From Prosthecobacter debontii (GTDB taxonomy: Bacteria; Verrucomicrobiota; Verrucomicrobiia; Verrucomicrobiales; Verrucomicrobiaceae), in assembly GCF_900167535.1 (NCBI RefSeq), contig NZ_FUYE01000009.1, positions 62,001 through 126,000 on the forward strand: a stretch of 64,000 bases of DNA. The letters are read 5' to 3'. The notes under the pieces are model-generated. The model did not search any database. It worked only from the letters and a program-made list of their open reading frames with translations, and had not been told where the DNA came from. Each line of letters opens with the position of its first letter. The first letter of the stretch is position 1. Positions 26,454 through 35,444 of the stretch are shown here, one piece after another. The position numbers and the translations under genes are program-made.

Positions 26454-29400
26454 TTAGGGAGCGACTGTTTGTTCGAGGCTGAAGGCTCCAGACAGGATCG
26501 GGGAGGTCTTGGCGGTTTCGTTCTCACCAGGGATCTGGGGGAGCAGGAACCAGCCGACGGCTTTGACTTCGCCATCGCTCAGTCGGACGATCTGGCCCTG
26601 GATCTTCACGCCTTTGCGGACCAGAACCGGGGTGCTTTCCACCAAGCCAAAGCTGCCCGTGATGACACCGTTGGCTTTGTTCACCTTGAGGGTCACAGCA
26701 CCAGGGTTATCGGTGCCGTTGAAGTTAACGGTATACTTATCGGTCCAGCTAGCGCCTTCCACATCAGGATTGATCTCGGATGCTTCCACACCGCCTCCCG
26801 CAAAGCGGAGGTCGATAGCACCCGTATCTGGCAGCCCGAGTGCGACAGGACCTTTGGCTGAGAAGCCGAGGTAACCGCCTTCGACGGACAATTCCACATC
26901 CTCAAAGGCCGCTGGATAAGTGCGACCTTTGGTTTCTGGTTTGGACCAGGTCAACTCACCAGTGACGTCGTTACCGAGGAAAAGACCTTCGGCGTCTTCA
27001 GCAATCTCCCATAGACCGAGGATGCTGCCTTTCTTGGCATAGAGGCCGGTGTAAACAGCCACTTCTCCTTGAGGCCCCATGGCCGAGGCGGAGGTGATGG
27101 TCTGGCCATCAGCGGTCTTACCCACGATTTTCAGAGTGCCTGCAGAGGCGACGGTGACAGTGGCATAACCGAAACCGTGAGGGATGGTGTCATCCTCCAG
27201 GTCATCTTCATCCGCCAGATCAATGGCGACGCTGTAGTAACCTTCGCGCGTGCTGGCGGGATTGAACTTCTTATCCCAGACGGTGCGCCAGCCTTGGATA
27301 GAGGCGGAGCCGTGAGTGCCGGAGACGAGTTGTGTTTCATCATCCAATGTTAGGCGGAGTGGGCTGCCATTCACATTCACGGAAATGTGCGGGGCATTTC
27401 CGTTCAGGAAACCTTTCACCGACTTGCTCGCAGCGGCGGACTTCACGGCCAGTGTGTAGGCCCCGGTGCTGGTAGTGGTGAGGGTAAAGGTGCTGCCGAG
27501 GTTGGCATTCGCGTCTGTGTCTCGTTCAATCAGACCGGAGAAGCTTCCGACGATGCTTGGGGCCAGGGCTTTGACAATCAATGGAGCCGTGACCTGGGCA
27601 CTGGTGCCCGCACGGTTGCTGGCGCGAACCTGAACGAGATACACACCGGCCACGGTGGTCTTACCGGAGATCACACCTGTGGTGGCCACATACTTCAATC
27701 CTTTCGGGAGGCCCGTGATCGCAAACTTGTCGGGGTAATTGGTCGCTGTGACAGTGTATGCAAAGTCGGTCCCTGGAGTGGTGGGAGTAAACGAAATGGC
27801 ATTCACTACAGGTGCTGGCAGAGAAGCCGACACGATCAGGTTCAGTTCCTTGCTCACAGAAGATTCTTCTGCATCGGTGACGGTGAAGGTGAGCTCCACT
27901 TCGCCAGCTTCTGTCGGCACACCGGAGAGGGTGCCTTCTTCCGCATTCAATTGGAGACCTGCGGGTAAGGTCCCCGCGGTCAGTGTCCAGGTGTAGTCCG
28001 GTTGGCCAGCTTCAGCCTCAAGCGAGGCGGAGTAAGCTTTGCCAACGACCGCCGTTGGCAGCTCACTGGTCACGATGGCAAGGCCTGAGACGACATCCAG
28101 CACGTAGGTGGCTTCGGCTGCGTAGTCTTCACCATCTTTGGCTGAAACGGTGAAGGTGAGGGACCCGAGTTCGCTCGGGGTGCCGCTGATTACGCCTTCG
28201 GCACTCAGGCTCAGGCCTTCGGGCAAGGTGGATGCTTCCGCCAAGCTCCAGATGTACGGGGTGTTACCTCCCGTCGCTTCGAGTTGCACGGAATAAGATG
28301 TGCCTTTCACCGCATCCGCTAAGACTTCCGTGGTGATCTCCACCGTCTTGGCGCGCATCGTGTCGCCCACGTAGCCGTAGCGGCTGTATTTGGTGTCCAC
28401 GACCACTTTGTCGAAACTGTAATGCTGCTGGTTAGGCACGCCTTTGATGTCAATGGAGTAGGTAGCTTGGTTGCCGGGAATCTCCCACTTGGCCCAGAGC
28501 TGAGCGGTGCTGGCGCTGGGGCCTTGCACAACGATGGTGGGCTCAATGTCGTTAATGGAGCCAATGTAGATTTCATTGGCAAAGTCTGAGCCGCCCATGC
28601 CGCTGCTGGCGGAGGCGATTTGCAGGATGATGGTGGTGTAGCCCTCCTCACCCACCACGCCATTTGTCGGCACGGTGATTTGTTCGTCGAGCGTCAGGTC
28701 CACTTTAGGATCAAAGGAAAGCAGGTAGAGATTTCCGCCGCCGCTGAACTGGTGGATTTCTTCGTTCTTCGTTTGGAAGCGGGCCAAGCCCATGGAGTCA
28801 CTGCCGATATCAGGCGTGTTATCATTGATCACCGTGGCAGGTCCGGTGACCCCGAAGGTATCCCAACCAAAGTAGGTGGTGCCACTGGTGCCACGGCCGC
28901 TCGGCGCAAGAATGCCTGACGTTTGCTCAAGGATCGCGGCCACAGGCGTCGGTTCGTTGAGGACCATGGTGTCGCCAATCGTCTCCCCCTCTGCACTCCA
29001 GAAGGTATCTACTTCGATCTTGTCAAAGCTGTAGGCTAACGTGTCGGGTGCCCCGGTGATGGTAAAGGTGTAGCTCTCGGCATTGCCCTCGAGTTGCCAG
29101 ACCGCCCAAAGTTGGCCGCGCCCCGTTTTGTTGGTGCCTTGAATGACGGTGGGGGATACACCACCAATGTCACCCAGGATATAAGGGGAGGGGAAACCTC
29201 CATAGAGTGTGACCAACTGGACCACGATGGTGGTCTTGCCCGTGACACCCGGTGTGCCTGCCGTGACCACCGTTACTTCCTCAGAAGGTGGGTTTGCAGA
29301 GGTGTAGAAGTTTCCGGTGCTTGAGGTGTGATCTTCCTCAGTCGTCGTGCGGAAGCGCACGCCTTCGGGAGGGTTTGCACCGATGTCGGGCGTGGTGTCA

Positions 29401-29582
29401 TCAATGGGGGTGGAGATGGCTCCAAAGCTGTCCCAGCCGAAGTGGGTCGTGTTTGCACTGCCGCGGGTGACAGGCACCACGTGCGTGGATTCTTGCGTGA
29501 GGACGTAGTCAACCGCCAAGGCGGAGGCACTGCTTAAGCCGAGGCTTAACGCCGCGACTCTTGAGAATAATTTGTTAATCAT
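26454..29582 (-). CDS. Large secreted protein, tandem N-terminal repeats plus He_PIG domains
   Basis: The protein has 1042 residues and the signal peptide MINKLFSRVAALSLGLSSAS with ALA before VDYVL. Two tandem domains of about 190 residues follow (about 24-205 and 215-395), each with THFGWDSFG or TYFGWDTFG, DDTTPDIG or DNTPDIG, and SFDKIEVDT or SFDKVVVDT; I know no family for them. Three He_PIG domains come next. The C-terminal 450 residues match the protein at 22803, by eye about half identical. It is the first gene of the leftward unit, 27 bp ahead of the next. An AraC regulator is divergent from it, and a hairpin lies in its leader at 29592-29630. Confidence 0.88.
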   Translation of the reverse strand: MINKLFSRVAALSLGLSSASALAVDYVLTQESTHVVPVTRGSANTTHFGWDSFGAISTPIDDTTPDIGANPPEGVRFRTTTEEDHTSSTGNFYTSANPPSEEVTVVTAGTPGVTGKTTIVVQLVTLYGGFPSPYILGDIGGVSPTVIQGTNKTGRGQLWAVWQLEGNAESYTFTITGAPDTLAYSFDKIEVDTFWSAEGETIGDTMVLNEPTPVAAILEQTSGILAPSGRGTSGTTYFGWDTFGVTGPATVINDNTPDIGSDSMGLARFQTKNEEIHQFSGGGNLYLLSFDPKVDLTLDEQITVPTNGVVGEEGYTTIILQIASASSGMGGSDFANEIYIGSINDIEPTIVVQGPSASTAQLWAKWEIPGNQATYSIDIKGVPNQQHYSFDKVVVDTKYSRYGYVGDTMRAKTVEITTEVLADAVKGTSYSVQLEATGGNTPYIWSLAEASTLPEGLSLSAEGVISGTPSELGSLTFTVSAKDGEDYAAEATYVLDVVSGLAIVTSELPTAVVGKAYSASLEAEAGQPDYTWTLTAGTLPAGLQLNAEEGTLSGVPTEAGEVELTFTVTDAEESSVSKELNLIVSASLPAPVVNAISFTPTTPGTDFAYTVTATNYPDKFAITGLPKGLKYVATTGVISGKTTVAGVYLVQVRASNRAGTSAQVTAPLIVKALAPSIVGSFSGLIERDTDANANLGSTFTLTTTSTGAYTLAVKSAAASKSVKGFLNGNAPHISVNVNGSPLRLTLDDETQLVSGTHGSASIQGWRTVWDKKFNPASTREGYYSVAIDLADEDDLEDDTIPHGFGYATVTVASAGTLKIVGKTADGQTITSASAMGPQGEVAVYTGLYAKKGSILGLWEIAEDAEGLFLGNDVTGELTWSKPETKGRTYPAAFEDVELSVEGGYLGFSAKGPVALGLPDTGAIDLRFAGGGVEASEINPDVEGASWTDKYTVNFNGTDNPGAVTLKVNKANGVITGSFGLVESTPVLVRKGVKIQGQIVRLSDGEVKAVGWFLLPQIPGENETAKTSPILSGAFSLEQTVAP

Positions 29583-29591
29583 GTGGGAGGG

Positions 29592-29630
29592 TAATGAGCA
29601 GGAACCGGGTGTTGAACCTGGGTCTCATTA
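29592..29630. promoter_or_regulatory. Leader hairpin before the three-gene unit
   Basis: TAATGAG (29592-29598) pairs with CTCATTA (29624-29630), and the inner CAGG pairs with CCTG, around a 14-base loop. It starts 10 bases upstream of the ATG at 29582 on the minus strand. It could be an operator for the divergent AraC protein or a structure in the mRNA leader. Confidence 0.4.
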
Positions 29631-29746
29631 GCTCCTCTCACCGCTTCGATGCTTCGCTCACCATGCTTGGAATTGTCGGTGAATTGTTTTTTCGCAAGAC
29701 GGCGTCAATCCATGGCAAACGAGAGCAAGCCGACGGGCTAGAGCGG

Positions 29747-30679
29747 ATGAATGAGCAGTGCGATTCGAAAACATTGAGAATGCATCGCATTTATAAAATG
29801 CCTCCGTTTGCCTTACATACCTCTCCCTCCTGGCTGTGGAATCACAGTCAACGGGTGGGTATGGGGACTGGGCAATGGAGCGAGGCGATTCATTCTGATG
29901 CTCTCTGTTGTTGCCTGAATTTCCATGGCGAAGGAGTGCTCCATCTCGCTTCGGGGCAGGAGGTCACGATTAGGCCTCAGACCTTGATCTGGTGCCGTGG
30001 TGTCACATCTGCCGCACGCACGCATACCCGAGATAAGCATGAGTGCCTGAGTCTGATCTACCCGGATGAGTGGATGGATGAGTGTCTGGAAGAGATCATG
30101 CCGCAGGTGCCTGAGACGATCCGGCATCTGGTGTCCTCGGCCCTGCCCTCGGGTTTCTTCCTGGGCCGTTCCTTGACGGCGGAAGATTTCGTTTGGTCCC
30201 GTAGCCTCATGATGTCCTGCCTGAGCGATGCGGCGCGGCGCATGCTGGATACCGCACGCATGACAGACTTTTTGTTGCGCGAACTTTTTGCCGCTCCTGA
30301 GGTCGATGAGTCTGCGGAACTCATGTCCCGTGCTGAGCGAATTGCCCGTGAACGCGTGGAGCGGGTGAAAAACGAAGTGCTGTTACACCTGGATGAAAAT
30401 CATAACCTCGAGTCATTGGCGAGTGCGGCAGGGTGCAGCCCGCCATACCTCAGCCGCACCTTTGCTCAGATCGCAGGCATCCCGCTCATGCTATGGATCC
30501 GGCGCGCGCGCGTGGAGCGTGCAGCGGAGCTTATCGCCAGTGGTCGCTGCAATGTCTCCGAGGCGGCCTTTGCGGTCGGCTACAGCAGCTTTTCTCACTT
30601 CAGCCGTGCCTTCCATGAAGAGAAGGGCGTCTCCCCTAGCAAGTGGATCACCCATCTTGCCAGCACAAGAGTTCCGTAA
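29747..30679 (+). CDS. AraC family transcription regulator
   Basis: This 310-residue regulator has an N-terminal cupin-like sensor region (SDALCCCLNFHGEGVLHLASGQ) and a C-terminal double helix-turn-helix. The latter contains NLESLASAAGCSPPYLSRTF and, later, NVSEAAFAVGYSSFSHFSRAF followed by the conserved GVSPSKW. The frame is open from ATG 29594. ATG 29747 is preferred because the earlier part overlaps the divergent leader hairpin and is unlike the family; ATG 29780 is also possible. It may control the divergent unit of large surface genes, or the kelch/PQQ gene 19 bp downstream. Confidence 0.85.
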   Translation: MNEQCDSKTLRMHRIYKMPPFALHTSPSWLWNHSQRVGMGTGQWSEAIHSDALCCCLNFHGEGVLHLASGQEVTIRPQTLIWCRGVTSAARTHTRDKHECLSLIYPDEWMDECLEEIMPQVPETIRHLVSSALPSGFFLGRSLTAEDFVWSRSLMMSCLSDAARRMLDTARMTDFLLRELFAAPEVDESAELMSRAERIARERVERVKNEVLLHLDENHNLESLASAAGCSPPYLSRTFAQIAGIPLMLWIRRARVERAAELIASGRCNVSEAAFAVGYSSFSHFSRAFHEEKGVSPSKWITHLASTRVP

Positions 30680-30698
30680 ACCTACGTATTCGATTCCT

Positions 30699-32948
30699 AT
30701 GAAACCAAACCTCCTCTTCACTCTCCTCTGTCTGGCGGCTCCCGCTTGGCTGAGTGCCGCCACACCACCTCCTGATCTCCCGGCTCCCGTCTCCAGCTTC
30801 GGTGCAGCGGCGACTCCGCAGGGCCTTGTCTATATCTATGGGGGCCATGCAGGTGCGCGACACAAATACAATCGTGAGGATGTGAATGGGGATCTTTACT
30901 TCTGGAAGGAAGGCATGACGGCTTGGGAGAAACTGGGCACCAGCGAGCCAGCTCAGGGTGCCTCTCTCATCGCATTGGATAATCGCATCCTGCGCATCGG
31001 CGGCATGGCAGCGCAGAATGGCAAGGAGGAGTCGCAGAGTCTTTGGTCTAGTGAAACCACCTCCGTCTTTGACCTGTCGAAAAAAGCTTGGTCAGAGCTT
31101 CCGAAGTTTCCCGAACGTCGCTCCAGTCATGACAGCGTCCTCATCGGTGACACCTTATATGTCATCGGTGGTTGGTCTTTGGGCGGTGGCACGGTGACCC
31201 ATGCGGAACCTCATTGGCATGACACCTATCTGACGCTGGATCTCACAGACCCCAAAGCCCAGTGGCAGACCCACAAGCAGCCCTTCAAACGCCGCGCTCT
31301 GGCGGTGCAGGTGATGGGGGATAAGCTCTATGCCATCGGGGGCATGAACAGTGATGATGAACCCATCACGGATGTGAGTGTGCTGGATGTCAAAACTGGT
31401 GAGTGGACCACGGGTCCGGCATTACCTGGAGGACGTGTAGGAGGATTTGGCTTCAGTGCCATCGCACATGAAGGGCGTCTCTTTGCCAGTGGTCTGAGCG
31501 GTGTCTTGCTGGAGCTGCGCGGAGATGCCTGGGTGCCGATCGCCAAATTGGAACACCCCCGTTATTTCCATCGTCTCGTGCCGGGTGGAAAAGGTCAGCT
31601 CATTGCCTTGGGCGGTGCTAGCCATAAGGGGCCGAAGCCCTCACCGGAAATCATTGCTCTGCCTGCCGCAGACTCAGCCCCCCTGGAGATGACGGAGGCT
31701 CCTGCCCCTGCAAAAAAGCCTCATGAGGGGGCCTCGGCTCCCTCCCTCTCTTGGCCCGCCAATGTGCCTGAGGCCGAGAGTGATTGGCCTGGCTATCAAG
31801 GCCCTCGTGGGAATAGCACCACCCCAGAGGTGGGTTTTCTCACCGCTTGGCCAGCGGATGGGCCGCGTGTGGCTTGGCGCGATCATCTGGGCATAGGCCT
31901 CGCTAGCTTTGCCGTGGTGGGGGAGAAGGTCTATACCGCCTCCAATGATGGCCAGGATCATGACACGATTTGGTGCCTGGCGCTGAAGACGGGGCAGGTG
32001 CTCTGGAAGCATGAAATGACCGTGCCGACCAAGAGTCATGAGATGGCAATTGTGCCCTACGGTCCTGCTGCCACGCCCACGGTGGCGGGGGATCGTCTCT
32101 ATGCTCTCAGTCGAGAGGGGGATCTTGTGTGTTTGAATGTCCAGACGGGCGAGTTGGTTTGGCAAAAAAGCCTCATCCGTGATCTCGGTGGTAAACGCCC
32201 TGTTTATGGCTATGCCAGTAGCCCTGCGGCAATTGATGGGAAGCTTTATCTCGATGTAGGAGGTAACACAGGTTCCACCGCATGTCTGGCTGCGGATACG
32301 GGGAAGGTCATTTGGCAAAAGGGAAAAGGGGAGGCGGGCTACAGCACCCCTTTCATCATGCAGCATGAGGGGCAATCGGCCCTCGTGACCTTCAAAGGCG
32401 AGGCTCTGGAACTGCGTAATCCTTCGGACGGAAGCTTGCTTGCGGATTATGCCACCACCACGCGTGATTTCTGCAATTGCGCGACCCCCATCGTCACTGG
32501 CAAGACCCTCTTCATCAGCCATACCGGTGGCATGGGCGCACGTGCCTTGGACTGGGAGAAGGATAAGCTGACGGAGCGTTGGTCAGACCGCAGCCTTGGA
32601 CTGCTTTTTCATAGCGGTCTGCCCTGGGGAAATCACCTCCTCGCTTTCAATGACTCCTTGCGCGGCAGCAATGAACTGCGTCTGATGGATCTCACCACAG
32701 GCGAAGTGCTCTGGAAAAATACCGAAATCCCGCGAGGCAACGGTGTGCTGGCGGATGACGGTCATGCCATCTTCCTGACCAATCTGGGTGAGCTCATCCT
32801 CGCGAAAGTCGGGGCAGATCATCTGGAGATTCTTTCCCGAGTCCAAGCCCTGCCTGCGAAAGCGTGGTGTCAGCCCGTGCTCAGTCATCGTCATCTCCTC
32901 TGCAAGAATAATAATGGCGATATCATTTGTTATGACTTGAGCAAGTGA
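30699..32948 (+). CDS. Secreted kelch-repeat and PQQ-like propeller fusion
   Basis: The protein has 749 residues and the signal peptide MKPNLLFTLLCLAAPAWLSA. The first half has kelch blades (IYGGHAGA, RIGGMAAQ, VIGGWSLG, AIGGMNSD), similar to N-acetylneuraminate epimerase-type propellers. After a Pro/Ala-rich linker (about residues 335-350), the second half is a PQQ/BamB-like propeller opening with WPGYQGPRGNSTTPEVG and containing TGELVWQKSL and DTGKVIWQKG blades. Fusion of the two propeller types in one chain is unusual. The gene starts 19 bp after the AraC gene stop, so it may be co-transcribed with it. Function is unknown; an extracellular carbohydrate role is a guess. Confidence 0.85.
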   Translation: MKPNLLFTLLCLAAPAWLSAATPPPDLPAPVSSFGAAATPQGLVYIYGGHAGARHKYNREDVNGDLYFWKEGMTAWEKLGTSEPAQGASLIALDNRILRIGGMAAQNGKEESQSLWSSETTSVFDLSKKAWSELPKFPERRSSHDSVLIGDTLYVIGGWSLGGGTVTHAEPHWHDTYLTLDLTDPKAQWQTHKQPFKRRALAVQVMGDKLYAIGGMNSDDEPITDVSVLDVKTGEWTTGPALPGGRVGGFGFSAIAHEGRLFASGLSGVLLELRGDAWVPIAKLEHPRYFHRLVPGGKGQLIALGGASHKGPKPSPEIIALPAADSAPLEMTEAPAPAKKPHEGASAPSLSWPANVPEAESDWPGYQGPRGNSTTPEVGFLTAWPADGPRVAWRDHLGIGLASFAVVGEKVYTASNDGQDHDTIWCLALKTGQVLWKHEMTVPTKSHEMAIVPYGPAATPTVAGDRLYALSREGDLVCLNVQTGELVWQKSLIRDLGGKRPVYGYASSPAAIDGKLYLDVGGNTGSTACLAADTGKVIWQKGKGEAGYSTPFIMQHEGQSALVTFKGEALELRNPSDGSLLADYATTTRDFCNCATPIVTGKTLFISHTGGMGARALDWEKDKLTERWSDRSLGLLFHSGLPWGNHLLAFNDSLRGSNELRLMDLTTGEVLWKNTEIPRGNGVLADDGHAIFLTNLGELILAKVGADHLEILSRVQALPAKAWCQPVLSHRHLLCKNNNGDIICYDLSK

Positions 32949-33106
32949 TGGAGCTTTTGCACGGACCGTCACGGCGTTGGAGATCTGTGCCGTGGTCGTC
33001 CTGCATGGTTTTGTTCAGCCAACCCATTGAGTTATTTTGCGCAGGATCACGATTATCCTTTATCTAGGGACGCGCTTTTGGGAGGCTGCTTGCAGCGCCT
33101 TCATGC

Positions 33107-34693
33107 ATGAAGATTCCGTCCGCTTTTATCCTTTCGCTCCTGCTTGGGGCCGACTGCTTCAGCGGGATTTCCGCCAACGCTGAAGAGCCCCTCTTCGATG
33201 AGACCCAAGCGCTCACTTTGTTCGCCTTCGATGAGGTCTCCATCCCGCATGTGCAGAATCTGCGCGTGGAGATGCGCTCTCCCAAGAAGCACCCGGCCAA
33301 TCCGGTGCTCAGACGCGGTGCTCCAGGTTCACCAGATGCCAAAGGCGTGCAGTTTTATGGATCGATCCTTCGGGAAGGGGACAAGTTCCGCCTGTGGTAT
33401 GTGGCCTTTGATGATGATAAGAAAAACAAAGTGGCCTCAGAACGCTGGCGTGCGGCTTATGCCGAAAGCTCCGATGGTGTGAATTGGACGAAGCCGGATC
33501 TGGGCCTCGTGGAGTATGCAGGTAATAAGCACAACAACCTGATTCTGACCGATCCTGCTCCGCTGGGAGTTGTGAATGTGAAAGTGCTGCGGGATGATGA
33601 AGATCCTGATCCTGCTAAACGCTACAAGATTTCGAGTCATGTCTATTTTCGCAACACGCGTCGATTGGGCACCCTGGCTCCTTTTGTGAGTGCGGATGGC
33701 CTGAATTGGCGCATGGAGCGTGAGGTGGAGACGGTGAAGGCAGAGCTCCAGATTAAGGATGTGGTCTTGCCCCCGATTCACTTCGAGCCCAGTGGGGGCT
33801 TGTATAAGTGGCAGGGGATGTTTTATGCCTCAGGTCAAAACTCCATGAATGCCGCGCAGCCCTATCATGGACGAGTGGCACGTGTGTATCGGTCCGCAGA
33901 TTTTAAGACGTGGTCACAGACGAGTAGTGTTTCTCTGGTTCGGGATGCACAGCATACCTTGTTAGGTGCAGGACGGAGTCGGGAAGGCGAGCAAACCCAT
34001 GAAGGGATCAGCGTGTGGAATCGGGGGAACATGCTGCTCGGCATCTTTGGTATCTGGCATGGAGCCAAGGAGTGGAAGGATGTCACGATCGATCTCGGTC
34101 TTGCGCTTAGCAATGACGGAATTCGTTTCCGCCAGCCTGTGCATGAGTGGACCTTTCTCAAACGAGGTGACGATGGTGAGTGGGATCAAGGGGGACTCAT
34201 CCAGGGACAAGGCTTTGAAAACATTGGAGAGCAAACCTTGGTCTATTATGGAGCTTGGGACCCGCGACATTGGGAGGAAGAGCCGGATCGAGGGGGCGTT
34301 GGCATTGCCATGCTCCCGCGTGATCGGTTCGGCGATCTCATTGTCGAAGAAGCGGGGAAGGGCACTGGCGATTATCAATTGCCTGAGATCACCAGCGAGT
34401 TCGTGACGGCTGCGATCCCGATGCGAGGGCGTGAGGGACTGTTTTACGTGAATGCGGACGGACTGGGCGATGAAGCCGGTTTGAAAGTCGAGCTTCTGGA
34501 CTCACTGGAAAAGGGGCTGCCTGGATACTCCGGTGCTGATGCCGCGATTGTGAAGACAAGTGGTTTCCAAACACCGGTGCTCTGGTCAACCCCCGAGTCA
34601 AAGGGCAAGCTGCCTGACCAAGTGTGTTTGCGCGTGACCTTTGAAGGGAAGCGAAACACGCAGATCCGTCTCAGTGCAGTCTACCTCCGATGA
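33107..34693 (+). CDS. Secreted glycosidase-like five-bladed propeller protein
   Basis: This 528-residue protein has a signal peptide (MKIPSAFILSLLLGADCF up to ANAEE). Beta-propeller blades recall GH32/GH43/GH130 families: DKFRLWYVAFDDD, AAYAESSDGVNWTKPDLGL, APFVSADGLNWRMER, VARVYRSADFKTWSQ and LALSNDGIRFRQP. The C-terminal 110 residues look like a separate beta-sandwich. I cannot place the acidic catalytic residues with confidence. Similar uncharacterised proteins are common in Planctomycetes and Verrucomicrobia. It is followed by a strong terminator and the convergent ACIII operon. Confidence 0.65.
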   Translation: MKIPSAFILSLLLGADCFSGISANAEEPLFDETQALTLFAFDEVSIPHVQNLRVEMRSPKKHPANPVLRRGAPGSPDAKGVQFYGSILREGDKFRLWYVAFDDDKKNKVASERWRAAYAESSDGVNWTKPDLGLVEYAGNKHNNLILTDPAPLGVVNVKVLRDDEDPDPAKRYKISSHVYFRNTRRLGTLAPFVSADGLNWRMEREVETVKAELQIKDVVLPPIHFEPSGGLYKWQGMFYASGQNSMNAAQPYHGRVARVYRSADFKTWSQTSSVSLVRDAQHTLLGAGRSREGEQTHEGISVWNRGNMLLGIFGIWHGAKEWKDVTIDLGLALSNDGIRFRQPVHEWTFLKRGDDGEWDQGGLIQGQGFENIGEQTLVYYGAWDPRHWEEEPDRGGVGIAMLPRDRFGDLIVEEAGKGTGDYQLPEITSEFVTAAIPMRGREGLFYVNADGLGDEAGLKVELLDSLEKGLPGYSGADAAIVKTSGFQTPVLWSTPESKGKLPDQVCLRVTFEGKRNTQIRLSAVYLR

Positions 34694-34753
34694 GTGGCTC
34701 GGATGATTGGATGACTTCTCGCTTCAAGCTTGGCTTGAGCAGCGGATCAAACA

Positions 34754-34781
34754 AAACAGCCCGCTGAAGAGCGGGCTGTTT
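34754..34781. terminator. Strong bidirectional terminator
   Basis: AAACAGCCCGCT (34754-34765) pairs perfectly with AGCGGGCTGTTT (34770-34781) around a GAAG tetraloop. A-rich and T-rich ends serve both strands. It ends the glycosidase-like gene and the ACIII operon, and shows that actD is the last gene of that operon. Confidence 0.9.
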
Positions 34782-34811
34782 AAAGACTGAAGTGGGGGAT
34801 CCGCGAGTCGA

Positions 34812-35411
34812 TTAGATCTCGTCTTCGATCAGCTCAATGTTCTTGCCACCGAGCTTTTCCAGGAAGGTCTTGGTGCCTTCTTGGGAGAACTTGGGATCGC
34901 GAGCTTCGATGCAGACGAAGAATGTATCGTCAGAGAACTTGGCGAAGCGCTTGGAAACGAACAGAGGGTGATTCAGGCGTGGCAGGCCGATGAAGGACAG
35001 CAGACCGAAAAGCACGGTGAAAGCCGAGAAGAGAATGGTCAGCTCGAACATCACAGGGAAGAACGCTGGAAGCGTCCAGATGTGGGTGGGCTTGGCCTGA
35101 ACCACGGTCGGATATGTCTCAGCCAGCTTCTGGAGGAAGCCGAAGCCAATGTCCGACCAGAAGGTGGTCTGGGTCAGGGTCTGCAGGGTGAAAGCCACGC
35201 AGGTGCCAGTCATCCCGCCGAAGAAGACGAACCAAGGCAGCTTGGAGCGTTTCACACCCATGGCATGGTCCATGCCGTGGATCGGGAAGGGAGAATGAAC
35301 ATCCCAGCGCTGATAACCAGCGTCCCGGACATGCTCAGCGGCATGGTAAAGATCCTGAACGTTGTCGAACTCAGCGAGGAAGCCGTGGACGCGTTTAAGT
35401 TTGGTGCTCAC
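34812..35411 (-). CDS. actD: Alternative complex III subunit D (DUF3341)
   Basis: This 199-residue membrane protein has two transmembrane segments (WFVFFGGMTGTCVAFTLQTL and the VMFELTILFSAFTVLF region) and the DUF3341 opening LAEFDNVQDLYHAAEHVRDAGY, as in ActD subunits. It belongs to the quinol oxidase complex ACIII, the functional stand-in for cytochrome bc1. The start appears to be GTG 35411; no better ATG is nearby. It lies 33 bp after actC and is followed by a strong terminator, so no actE or actF follows. Confidence 0.92.
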   Translation of the reverse strand: MSTKLKRVHGFLAEFDNVQDLYHAAEHVRDAGYQRWDVHSPFPIHGMDHAMGVKRSKLPWFVFFGGMTGTCVAFTLQTLTQTTFWSDIGFGFLQKLAETYPTVVQAKPTHIWTLPAFFPVMFELTILFSAFTVLFGLLSFIGLPRLNHPLFVSKRFAKFSDDTFFVCIEARDPKFSQEGTKTFLEKLGGKNIELIEDEI

Positions 35412-35444
35412 GATGGATTTGAAATTGAAGATTTAAAACCCGGA

